Positions 1 to 5,954 of a stretch of 7,357 nucleotides of DNA are shown here, piece by piece. Each line of letters begins with the position of its first letter. Position 1 is the first letter of the stretch. The notes under the pieces were generated by a model. It saw only the letters and a list, made by a program, of their open reading frames with translations. It had not been told where the DNA came from and did not search any database. The stretch is from Methylotetracoccus sp. (lineage in GTDB: Bacteria > Pseudomonadota > Gammaproteobacteria > Methylococcales > Methylococcaceae). The stretch covers positions 1 through 7,357 of the forward strand of contig JALORT010000100.1 in the NCBI GenBank assembly GCA_025458755.1, written 5' to 3'. A program made the translations under genes and the position numbers.

Positions 1-376
1 GGTCTTCTTCCCGGACCCCTGGCCCAAGAAGCGGCATCACAAGCGCCGGCTGATCAACCCCGAATTCGTCAGCCTGGCGGCGCATAAACTCAAGCCGGGA
101 GGGATCTTCCATGCCGCGACGGACTGGGAAGATTACGCCGAACAGATGCTTGCGATCCTTGACAGCAGCCCCCTACTCAAAAACTGTTCGGCCACGGGAT
201 TCAGCCCGCGCCCCGATTACCGTCCGCTGACCAAGTTCGAACGCCGCGGGCAGCGGTTGGGGCACGCCGTCCGCGACCTGATTTTTACCCGGATCACCGC
301 GAAAACCGATCATTCCTTTGTCGCTGCCGAACCGACAGCAGACCGCCCGCCGCCCGTTGACAGAGACCGACAATGA
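1..376 (+). CDS. trmB: tRNA (guanine-N7-)-methyltransferase TrmB, C-terminal part (5' end outside window)
   Basis: This is the C-terminal 124 residues of TrmB, the S-adenosylmethionine-dependent cytoplasmic enzyme that makes 7-methylguanosine at position 46 in the variable loop of tRNAs. The reading frame is open from base 2. The visible part begins with the family signature [15 protein letters not shown] (fragment residues 2-16), which holds the catalytic-loop Asp and the basic tRNA-contacting stretch. It continues through LKPGG and ATDW (about 30-42) and the conserved end [18 protein letters not shown] (78-95). E. coli TrmB stops soon after this last block. Here about 25 more residues follow (roughly 100-124), rich in Pro, Asp and Arg and probably disordered. 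The stop codon overlaps the moaB start as ATGA, which suggests translational coupling. Family assignment is firm; the role of the tail is unknown. Confidence 0.95.
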   Translation, partial: VFFPDPWPKKRHHKRRLINPEFVSLAAHKLKPGGIFHAATDWEDYAEQMLAILDSSPLLKNCSATGFSPRPDYRPLTKFERRGQRLGHAVRDLIFTRITAKTDHSFVAAEPTADRPPPVDRDRQ

Positions 377-894
377 CCCAGGAACGCACCTTCATCCCGC
401 TGAACATCGCGGTGCTCACCGTTTCGGACACCCGCACGGAAGAGAACGATACGTCGGGAAGAACCCTCGCCGAGCGGCTGACGGCAGCCGGCCATCATCT
501 GGCGGACAAGAAAATCGTGGCGGACGACATCTACCGCATCCGCGCCGTCATTTCGGCGTGGATCGCCGATCCCGCTGTGCATGGGGTGATCACCACAGGC
601 GGTACCGGTGTCACTGGCCGCGACGGAACTCCGGAAGCGGTTTCCGTATTGTTCGACAAGACGCTGGACGGCTTTGGCGAGTTGTTCCGAGCTATTTCCT
701 TCGACGAGATCAAGACGTCGACCATACAGTCACGTGCGCTGGCCGGCGTCGCCAACGGGACTTATCTGTTTTGCCTGCCGGGATCTTCAGGCGCCTGCCG
801 GACGGCCTGGGACCGGCTCATCAAGGACCAGCTGGATGCCCGCACCCGGCCCTGCAATCTGGTCGAACTGATGCCCAGACTGCTTGAAAAGTAA
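373..894 (+). CDS. moaB: Molybdenum cofactor biosynthesis protein MoaB (MogA/MoaB family)
   Basis: A complete 173-residue protein of the MoaB/MogA fold, which binds molybdopterin. Family members such as MogA adenylylate molybdopterin before molybdate insertion; for E. coli-type MoaB this activity is doubtful and its exact role is unsettled. Visible motifs are LTVSDTR (15-21), the DTSG turn (26-29), TTGGTG (74-79), the RDGTPEA segment with the conserved acidic residue (83-89), [14 protein letters not shown] (117-130), [12 protein letters not shown] (135-146) and [10 protein letters not shown] (153-162). The last blocks match E. coli MoaB almost word for word, so MoaB is preferred over MogA. 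The ATG lies inside the trmB stop (ATGA), and only a weak purine stretch precedes it, so translation probably depends on coupling to trmB. No other molybdenum cofactor gene is visible, so its neighbours do not reveal a pathway. Confidence 0.94.
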   Translation: MTQERTFIPLNIAVLTVSDTRTEENDTSGRTLAERLTAAGHHLADKKIVADDIYRIRAVISAWIADPAVHGVITTGGTGVTGRDGTPEAVSVLFDKTLDGFGELFRAISFDEIKTSTIQSRALAGVANGTYLFCLPGSSGACRTAWDRLIKDQLDARTRPCNLVELMPRLLEK

Positions 895-939
895 GCCGCC
901 CCCGACGCAGACATCCGCCACCAACGCTGACATTACTGT

Positions 940-1614
940 ATGCAATGGCCGAAAATTTGGCATAAGGAGGCCCATTATCGGGACCTACTGATTGCCCTCA
1001 TCGCGTTGACCATCGCCTACCCGCTGATCAACGCTTGGCCGGCGGGCCGGCTGATCGAACAAGTGACATTGGTCGCCGTTCTGATCAACGGCACTCTGGC
1101 CACGTATCAGCACCGTTACCAGATTTTTCTTACGTTGACGGTCGGCGCCATCTTGGTCGTCGGCGGCATCATCAATTTCGTGCGCGAGGAACCGTTACTC
1201 TGGCTTGAACTGGCGCAACTCATCGCCACCACCTTGTTCCTAAGTCACGCGACCTTGACGCTCACCCACGATATCTTTTCCGGCCGCCAGCGCGTGAGCG
1301 TCGGCCTGTTGTTCGGAGCGGTCAGCGTCTACCTGCTGATCGGCATGGCCTTCGCCAGCGCCCATTTCCTGTTGGAGACACTCGTGACCGGGTCTTACCA
1401 CTGCGTGTCGCCACTGTGCCAGGGCACGCCGAAATCTGCGGCCTACGTCTATTACAGCTTCGTCACGCTGGCGACCGTCGGTTACGGCGATATCGTGCCG
1501 GCGACGCATATGGCGGCGGTCTTGGCAAATACCGAGGCCATCATAGGACAGATGTACACGGCGATCCTGGTTGCGCGACTCGTCGGCATGCAGATCACGC
1601 AATCGCGGTCATGA
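940..1614 (+). CDS. Six-helix K+ channel-like membrane protein (Ion_trans_2 pore domain)
   Basis: A 224-residue inner-membrane protein that looks like a small bacterial potassium channel. Hydrophobic segments lie at about 15-33, 38-56, 61-81, 86-110, 118-147 and 190-216. The re-entrant pore loop at about 168-187 carries the selectivity filter TVGYGD (179-184), the K+ signature. The fourth helix has no regularly spaced arginines, so although it has six helices it should not be voltage gated in the usual way. There is no cytoplasmic RCK/TrkA or cyclic-nucleotide domain; the protein ends a few residues after the last helix (MQITQSRS). Two cysteines (155 and 160) sit in the outer loop before the pore helix. 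The ATG at 940 has no good ribosome binding site and follows moaB by 45 bases. The 3' end overlaps the deaminase start by four bases. The substrate is inferred from the filter alone. Confidence 0.88.
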   Translation: MQWPKIWHKEAHYRDLLIALIALTIAYPLINAWPAGRLIEQVTLVAVLINGTLATYQHRYQIFLTLTVGAILVVGGIINFVREEPLLWLELAQLIATTLFLSHATLTLTHDIFSGRQRVSVGLLFGAVSVYLLIGMAFASAHFLLETLVTGSYHCVSPLCQGTPKSAAYVYYSFVTLATVGYGDIVPATHMAAVLANTEAIIGQMYTAILVARLVGMQITQSRS

Positions 1615-2105
1615 ACGGGGCAGTCTCCGCTATGGGAATGGCCGACCCATTCGCCGCTCTGAACCACGAGACTTACATGCGCCGCGCGATCGCCCAAGCC
1701 AGGCGGGTCCCCCGCTACCCTTTCGGCGCGGTTCTCGTCCGCATCACCGACGGCGATGTACTGGCCGAAGGACACAACAGGTCTTCGCTGAACCCCACGT
1801 TCCACGGCGAGATCGATGTGATCAACCGCCTGGCGGCTTCAAGCGCCGGCATCGAATGGGCTTCGCTGGTACTCTACACGACCGCGGAGCCATGCCCGAT
1901 GTGTCAGTCGGCGATTGTCTGGGCCGGTATCCGCGCGGTGGTGTACGGCACGCCGATCCCGTCGTTGCAGCAGCTCGGCTGGCACCAGATCGACATCCGC
2001 TCCGACGAGATCACCCGACGGGCACCGTTTTCGCGAACGCTGATCCTAGGCGGTGTGCTGGAAGCGGAGTGCAACGCGCTGTTCGAGGCCCATCCGCCCG
2101 CCTGA
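1611..2105 (+). CDS. Nucleoside/base deaminase of the cytidine-deoxycytidylate deaminase superfamily
   Basis: A 164-residue cytosolic zinc hydrolase of the CDA superfamily (PF00383-type fold). The zinc site is visible as HGE (His65, catalytic Glu67) and PCPMC (Cys95, Cys98), with TTAEPCPMCQSAIVWAG (90-106) typical of the guanine/adenosine/cytosine deaminase branch that includes GuaD and TadA. The HxE middle residue is Gly where TadA has Ala. Length is normal for a single-domain member. It lacks the TadA-typical sequence around the active site, so a tRNA editing role is not favoured; guanine or another free base or nucleoside is more likely, but the substrate cannot be fixed from sequence. The ATG at 1611 overlaps the channel stop as ATGA and is chosen for that coupling. 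In-frame ATGs at 1632 and 1638 are alternatives. It is the last gene of the rightward run. Confidence 0.88.
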   Translation: MNGAVSAMGMADPFAALNHETYMRRAIAQARRVPRYPFGAVLVRITDGDVLAEGHNRSSLNPTFHGEIDVINRLAASSAGIEWASLVLYTTAEPCPMCQSAIVWAGIRAVVYGTPIPSLQQLGWHQIDIRSDEITRRAPFSRTLILGGVLEAECNALFEAHPPA

Positions 2106-2115
2106 ATGAAGGGAA

Positions 2116-2144
2116 TGTTCCGGACGCCTCGCGGCGCCGGAATG
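2116..2144. terminator. Hairpin between convergent genes, possible bidirectional terminator
   Basis: An inverted repeat 11 bases after the deaminase stop: TTCCGG (2118-2123) pairs with CCGGAA (2137-2142), and inside it CGCC (2125-2128) pairs with GGCG (2133-2136) around a TCGC loop, leaving only A2124 bulged. Two G-T pairs can extend the base. It lies in the gap between the rightward deaminase operon and the leftward NYN gene, where a terminator is expected. No run of T follows on either strand, so it is not a textbook intrinsic terminator; it may act as an mRNA 3'-end structure instead. The rest of the gap to 2262 shows nothing else clear. Confidence 0.4.
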
Positions 2145-2262
2145 AATGAGAGAGGTCGGCGTCGGGGTGTTGGCACGACTGTTCAGCTCGGCCGCTGCCG
2201 CACCATCGCTAAACACCTGTCGATCCGAACCTGATCCTCATCCCGTGAAAAGCCGAGAACTT

Positions 2263-3096
2263 TCAATCCTCGCGCACTAACGCTTTGATGATGTAGCCGC
2301 CGGACTTCTCATCGAACTCCAGCTGCAACAGCTTCCGCGCCTGGGCTTCCTCCAGCAGTTTGCCGAACGTCCGAAAGCCGTGATACGACTCGTTGAAGCC
2401 CGGCTTGCGGCGTTTCAGGGTCTGCTTCACCATCGAACCCCAAAGCTTCTCTTCCTCGCCGCGTTCTTCGAACAGGTCTTCGATCGTCGCCAGCACGATG
2501 TCCAGCGCTTCCTGTTTCTTCTCGTCTTCGGTTTTCTTCTCTTCTGTCGCCTTTTTCGGCGCCGCCTTTTTCTCCTTTTCCGCTTCCGGTTTCGGCTTCG
2601 CCTTGCGCTGTTTTTCCGTATCGCGGACCAGGTCGTCGTAGAAGATGAACTCGTCGCAATTGGCGATCAACAGGTCCGAAGTTGACTTCTTGACCCCGAC
2701 GCCGATCACCACTTTGTTGTTCTCGCGAAGCTTGCTGACCAGCGCGGAAAAATCCGAGTCGCCGCTGATGATGACGAAGGTGTCGACATGGGACTTGGTG
2801 TAGCAAAGATCCAACGCATCGACCACCATCCGGATGTCGGCGGAATTCTTGCCGGACTGCCGGATGTGTGGAATCTCGATCATCTCGAATGCCGCTTCAT
2901 GCATCGCCGCCTTGAATTCCTTGTAGCGTTCCCAGTCGCAGTAGGCCTTCTTGACGACGATGTTCCCCTTCAGCAGTAAGCGTTCGAGCACCTTCTGGAT
3001 ATCGAACGCGGCGTATTTCACCTCGCGGACCCCAAGCGCGATGTTCTCGAAATCGCAGAACAAGGCCATGATTTGCATTTTGGTTTTCTGGTTCAT
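2263..3096 (-). CDS. NYN (PIN-like) domain protein with C-terminal OST-HTH/LOTUS-like domain (LabA/DUF88 family)
   Basis: A 277-residue cytosolic protein, predicted metal-dependent RNA nuclease. The N-terminal NYN domain (about 8-160) has the PIN-like acidic positions: LFCDFENI (Asp15), ADIRMVVDAL (Asp87, Asp93) and ISGDSDFSALV (Asp113, Asp115). A Lys/Glu/Ala-rich linker follows (about 161-195), likely a charged coiled or disordered tether. The C-terminal block (about 196-273) has LWGSMVKQTLKRRKP and the YHGFRTFGKLL pattern of OST-HTH/LOTUS domains, which are linked to RNA binding and often paired with NYN domains. The open frame extends upstream to 3288, but that part runs into the reductase gene and is low-complexity shadow sequence, so the ATG at 3096 is used; ATGs at 3078 and 3069 are alternatives. 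It lies 64 bases after the ene-reductase on the same strand, probably co-transcribed. Its RNA target is unknown. Confidence 0.88.
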   Translation of the reverse strand: MNQKTKMQIMALFCDFENIALGVREVKYAAFDIQKVLERLLLKGNIVVKKAYCDWERYKEFKAAMHEAAFEMIEIPHIRQSGKNSADIRMVVDALDLCYTKSHVDTFVIISGDSDFSALVSKLRENNKVVIGVGVKKSTSDLLIANCDEFIFYDDLVRDTEKQRKAKPKPEAEKEKKAAPKKATEEKKTEDEKKQEALDIVLATIEDLFEERGEEEKLWGSMVKQTLKRRKPGFNESYHGFRTFGKLLEEAQARKLLQLEFDEKSGGYIIKALVRED

Positions 3097-3160
3097 GATC
3101 AGCAGAGGAATGCTCCGTACGGCAGCGGGGTTTCGGACGAATCTGTCGGCGTGATCCGCA

Positions 3161-4339
3161 TTAGCCGGCAGCGAGCAATTCCCTTTCGAGCCGTGCGAAG
3201 TCTGGCAATTTCGCTTCGCCGCGCTGTTGGCGGAGGGTCGGATAGTCGATGTAGCCTTTCCCGCCTCCCCCGTAGAACGTCGCTTCATCGGGCTTGTTCA
3301 GCGGCGCTGCCTGACGCAGGCGTTCCGGAAGGTCGGGATTCGCCAGGAACAGGCGACCGAAGGCGATCAGATCGATGCCTTCGATCTCCACCGCACGAGC
3401 GGCCTTCCGGTAATCGTAGCCGCCGCAAACCATCAAGGTTCCGCGGTAGATCCCTCGGATCATCTTGACGATCGACCGGCGGTTCGGGTCGGCCAGCGCG
3501 ACCGTCGCGTTGCCGGCGATCTCTGGCTGCACCACATGCAGGTATGCCAGGCCGAAGTCATTCAGCCGTGACGCGACATGGCCGAACAGCGCCTCCGGAT
3601 CGTCATCTCCCATGTCGTTGAAGGTTCCTTCCGGCGACAGCCGGACGCCGACGAGTTCCGAGCCCCACACGCCGCACACCGCTTCAACGACCTCCATCAG
3701 CAGCCGGGCGCGGTTTTCGACCAGGCCTCCGTAGTCATCGGTACGCTGATTGGTCGATGAATTCAGGAACTGATCGAGCAGATAGCCGTTGGCGGCATGG
3801 ACTTCGATGCCGTCGAATCCTGCCGTCAGCGCGTTCCGTGCCGCCTCTTGGTACTGTCTCACGATGTCCGGCAGCTCCGCGGTTTCCAGCGCGCGCGGCG
3901 TGACGAACGGGACCAGCTCGGGCTCGCCTTGTTCGTTGGCGATGAACGCCATACCCTGGAGCGGGATTGCGGACGGCGCGACCGGCAGCCCTCCATCCGG
4001 CTGCAAGGCCGGATGGGACACGCGCCCGACATGCCACAACTGCATGAAGATCAAGCCGCCTGCGGCATGCACGGCGTCGGTCACAAGACGCCACCCCGCG
4101 ACTTGTTCCGGCGTGTGAATTCCCGGTGTCCAGGCATAACCCTGCCCCTGTTGTGAGACCTGCGTCGCCTCGGAGATGATCAACCCGGCGGACGCCCGCT
4201 GGGCATAGTAGTAAGCGTTCAGCCGTGTCGGAATATTGCCTGGCTGCCGACTGCGTGACCGGGTCAACGGCGCCATCACCAGCCGATTCTTCAGCGTGTA
4301 AGGACCGAGGGGATACGGATCGAAAAGAGGGCTGCTCAT
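3161..4339 (-). CDS. nemA: Alkene reductase, old yellow enzyme family (NemA-like, FMN-dependent)
   Basis: A 392-residue TIM-barrel flavoenzyme that uses NAD(P)H to reduce activated C=C bonds; related enzymes act on N-ethylmaleimide, enones and nitro compounds in electrophile detoxification. Visible features are the N-terminal FMN-binding stretch LKNRLVMAPLTRSRS (16-30, Thr26), QLWHVGRVSHP (100-110, Gln100), the substrate site HAANGYLLDQFLN (His181 and Asn184, with Tyr186 as proton donor), DDYGG (201-205), Arg233 in VGVRLSP, and GRLFLANPDLPERL (328-341, phosphate-binding Arg329). The usual family end, YGGGGKGYIDYPTL (356-369), is followed by about 23 extra residues compared with E. coli NemA. 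The start at 4339 has AAGGA just upstream, at short spacing. It heads a likely two-gene unit with the NYN gene. No NemR-type regulator is in the window. The precise substrate is open. Confidence 0.94.
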   Translation of the reverse strand: MSSPLFDPYPLGPYTLKNRLVMAPLTRSRSRQPGNIPTRLNAYYYAQRASAGLIISEATQVSQQGQGYAWTPGIHTPEQVAGWRLVTDAVHAAGGLIFMQLWHVGRVSHPALQPDGGLPVAPSAIPLQGMAFIANEQGEPELVPFVTPRALETAELPDIVRQYQEAARNALTAGFDGIEVHAANGYLLDQFLNSSTNQRTDDYGGLVENRARLLMEVVEAVCGVWGSELVGVRLSPEGTFNDMGDDDPEALFGHVASRLNDFGLAYLHVVQPEIAGNATVALADPNRRSIVKMIRGIYRGTLMVCGGYDYRKAARAVEIEGIDLIAFGRLFLANPDLPERLRQAAPLNKPDEATFYGGGGKGYIDYPTLRQQRGEAKLPDFARLERELLAAG

Positions 4340-4385
4340 GGTTCCTTGCTTGTTGTTTTGACGTTCGGGATGTACCGAGGTTTGC

Positions 4386-4412
4386 AGGTCGCACTGTACT
4401 TGCGGTCGACCT
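4386..4412. promoter_or_regulatory. Inverted repeat upstream of the alkene reductase, possible operator
   Basis: AGGTCG (4386-4391) and CGACCT (4407-4412) form an inverted repeat with a 15-base centre, about 47 bases upstream of the reductase start codon. The right arm lies within the 8-base palindrome GGTCGACC (4404-4411). Position and symmetry suit a repressor site. TetR-family NemR controls some nemA genes, but I cannot match this repeat to a known NemR box and no regulator gene is nearby. The binding role is an inference. Confidence 0.3.
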
Positions 4413-4544
4413 CCGGACTCGATGAGGGCTCACTCGACCGCATCAAGAAACGACATTAACGCGCAAATGCAAGAAAAATGAAATGACGGTGCGCACCTGG
4501 CTGCAGTACGGAAGCTTGCGAGTCCCGGTCTTGCGCCTGCCCGT

Positions 4545-4988
4545 TCAGAAGCGGGTAATCAGCGCGACGCCGGCCAGCAGCAGGATCGTCCCGACGACAC
4601 GCCAGAGCGACAAAGGATGGACCGACAAACCCAGCAACCCATAATGGTCCAGCACCAGCGCGGCGATCAACTGCCCGGCCAGCGCCAAACCCATCAGCGC
4701 TGCGGTGCCGAGCCGCGGCGCGACCAAGATCGCTGTCAACACATAGAACGCACCCAACAAGCCGCCCGACCAGGCCCACCACGGCGCCTGCAGCGCTGCA
4801 CGCCCGTCGGGCAGCGGGAGGCGCGCGAACGCGGCATACAGCAGCAGGGCGGCCGTCCCGACGCCGAACGAGACCAGTGCCGCCAACAACGAGCTGCCCA
4901 CCACATAGCGCAACTGGGCATTCACCGCCGCCTGCATCGGCAACACTGCTCCGGCCAGCAACGCGATGATAATATAAGTCCAGAACAT
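4545..4988 (-). CDS. YdcZ/DUF606 family inner-membrane protein (DMT-superfamily-like)
   Basis: A 147-residue very hydrophobic protein with about five membrane segments (roughly 3-23, 32-54, 70-91, 95-115 and 126-145). It fits the DUF606/YdcZ family, a five-helix half-size relative of drug/metabolite transporters. Family marks are LPMQAAVNAQLR (16-27), GALYV-like GAFYVLTAILVAPRLG (79-94), LALAGQLIAALVLDHYGLLG (101-120) and HPLSLWRVVG (124-133). Substrates of this family are poorly known; it may work as a dimer, since one copy is half a full transporter. The start at 4988 is well set by AAAAGGAGG with six bases before the ATG. It is transcribed away from fetAB and lies 205 bases upstream of the reductase on the same strand, so co-transcription is possible but not shown. 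Confidence 0.88.
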   Translation of the reverse strand: MFWTYIIIALLAGAVLPMQAAVNAQLRYVVGSSLLAALVSFGVGTAALLLYAAFARLPLPDGRAALQAPWWAWSGGLLGAFYVLTAILVAPRLGTAALMGLALAGQLIAALVLDHYGLLGLSVHPLSLWRVVGTILLLAGVALITRF

Positions 4989-4994
4989 GCCGAG

Positions 4995-5003
4995 CCTCCT
5001 TTT
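4995..5003 (-). promoter_or_regulatory. Strong ribosome binding site of the YdcZ-family gene
   Basis: On the minus strand the bases read AAAAGGAGG followed by six bases and ATG. It is the best Shine-Dalgarno sequence placed before a start codon in the window, and it fixes the start of the DUF606 protein at 4988. Confidence 0.8.
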
Positions 5004-5032
5004 GGGGGTTCGTGAGATGCGCGGAGCCCCAA

Positions 5033-5044
5033 CGGACCGGTCCG
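5033..5044. repeat. Perfect 12-base palindrome CGGACCGGTCCG
   Basis: CGGACCGGTCCG is fully self-complementary and lies 44 bases upstream of the YdcZ-family start codon within the divergent gap before fetA. A regulator dimer could use such a site, placed to act on the leftward gene and possibly on both. Chance palindromes are more likely in GC-rich DNA, so functional confidence is low. Confidence 0.35.
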
Positions 5045-5227
5045 GCCTCTGCGCCCCCGAGGGGCCGTGAGAACCGATGGAATCGTCGCCGACCTCTCCG
5101 ACCCGGCCTCAGCCGGAGAGAAAGGATCGACCGGTGATCGCTTGGCGAATCTTACCGCAACCGCGATGATAAAGACCTGTTCGGTCCAGCGGAAGACCCG
5201 CCGCCCCCGACGGGGTTCACCCCGGGG
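5044..5227. other. Structured, GC-rich part of the divergent ydcZ/fetA gap
   Basis: The 317-base gap 4989-5305 holds no convincing gene. This part has several hairpin-forming repeats: GCCCC/GGGGC around CGA (5053-5065); CTCTCCG/CGGAGAG (5094-5100 and 5114-5120) enclosing the competing stem CCGGC/GCCGG (5103-5107 and 5112-5116); and an alternating series of C and G runs (CCCCC 5204-5208, GGGG 5212-5215, CCCC 5220-5223, GGGG 5224-5227) that can pair in more than one way. I do not recognise a known riboswitch. The rest of the gap (5228-5305) shows nothing clear beyond the weak fetA ribosome binding site. Confidence 0.35.
5142..5170 (+). promoter_or_regulatory. Possible sigma70-type promoter for fetAB
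   Basis: TTGGCG (5142-5147) and GATGAT (5165-5170) are 17 bases apart; each matches four of six consensus positions. This would give a leader of about 130 bases before fetA that includes the C/G-run structure at 5204-5227. It is the best -35/-10 pair I found in the gap by eye, but it is weak. Confidence 0.25.
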
Positions 5228-5305
5228 AAGGCTCGGGCCACATCGGAGCCTTGGTACCATAGCCGCAAGATCGATCGTGTCTCCGTTGAAGAAGGTCAAC
5301 GCCTG

Positions 5306-5953
5306 GTGGACCCGCTGATCCGCTTCGACCGAGTTGCCGTCTCGCTGAGTGGCCGAACCATCCTGAACCACCTCAGCTTCGAGCTGCATCAGGGCGAGAA
5401 AGCCGTGATCCGGGGTCCGTCCGGGGCCGGGAAAAGCACGGTGCTGAAAACGCTGCTGGGCTTGTATCCGCTGGCTTCCGGCAGCATCCTGTTCGAAGGC
5501 CGGCGGCTCGGCCCGGAGACGTTGCAGGATATTCGTCGGCGCACTGCCTACATCGGCCAGGAACCGGTGCTGGGCGCCGACCGGGTCCGGGAAGCCTTGC
5601 TGCTGCCGTTCACTTTCAAGGCTAATCGCGCGCTCCGGCCCACCGAAGACGACGTGGAAAATGCGCTGGCCCATGTTGGCCTCCCCTTATCGTTGCTGTT
5701 GCAGGACTGCGCGACCGTGTCCGGCGGAGAGAAGCAACGCCTCGCGATTGCCCGCGCCACCTTGCTGCAAAAGCGGCTTTACCTGCTGGATGAAGTCACC
5801 TCGAACCTCGACCCGGTCAGTAAACTCGCGGTGTTGGGTTTCTTCGCCGACCCATCGTTCACGGTTCTTTCCGTGGCCCATGATCCGGACTGGATCGCCT
5901 GGTGCGGCACAGTGTTCGACCTGAATCACGGCACGCTGACCCGCATCGCCTGA
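5306..5953 (+). CDS. fetA: FetA (YbbL-type) ABC transporter ATP-binding subunit, iron/metal export
   Basis: A 215-residue cytoplasmic ATPase that pairs with FetB; in E. coli FetAB exports iron and helps against oxidative stress. All ABC motifs are intact: Walker A GPSGAGKST (37-45), Q-loop Gln85 in AYIGQEP, signature VSGGEKQR (138-145), Walker B RLYLLDEV (157-164), D-loop SNLD (166-169) and switch His192. The Q-loop and following region (PVLGADRVREALLLPF) fit the YbbL group, and the downstream fetB confirms the assignment. The start is GTG at 5306, the only reasonable initiator before the conserved beginning; GAAGAAGG lies about ten bases upstream, so initiation may be modest. The stop is one base before the fetB ATG. 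The metal is inferred from the family. Confidence 0.92.
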   Translation: MDPLIRFDRVAVSLSGRTILNHLSFELHQGEKAVIRGPSGAGKSTVLKTLLGLYPLASGSILFEGRRLGPETLQDIRRRTAYIGQEPVLGADRVREALLLPFTFKANRALRPTEDDVENALAHVGLPLSLLLQDCATVSGGEKQRLAIARATLLQKRLYLLDEVTSNLDPVSKLAVLGFFADPSFTVLSVAHDPDWIAWCGTVFDLNHGTLTRIA

Positions 5954-5954
5954 A

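Noticed and set aside
964..970. Perfect AAGGAGG inside the start of the channel gene
   Set aside because: No ATG, GTG or TTG in the right frame follows at suitable spacing, and starting later would cut the first membrane helix; taken as chance.
1416..1610. N-terminal extension of the deaminase frame
   Set aside because: It overlaps the channel gene in another frame; the ATGA overlap at 1611 gives a better start and normal family length.
3097..3288. 64-residue N-terminal extension of the NYN protein
   Set aside because: It overlaps the 3' end of the reductase gene, is low in hydrophobic structure and has no domain match; the conserved domain begins just after the ATG at 3096.
4488..4497. GGTGCGCACC palindrome downstream of the YdcZ-family gene as a terminator
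   Set aside because: A perfect 10-base palindrome leaves no loop for a useful stem, and the T-rich stretch beside it on the minus strand is not directly attached; too weak to call.
5067..5318. 83-residue open frame in the fetA upstream region
   Set aside because: No ribosome binding site, no recognisable domain, Arg/Pro/Gly-rich, and it overlaps the fetA start in another frame.
4922..5674. Long minus-strand open frame covering the divergent gap and the front of fetA
   Set aside because: It runs antisense through clear FetA coding sequence and overlaps the YdcZ gene; composition is that of a GC-rich shadow frame.
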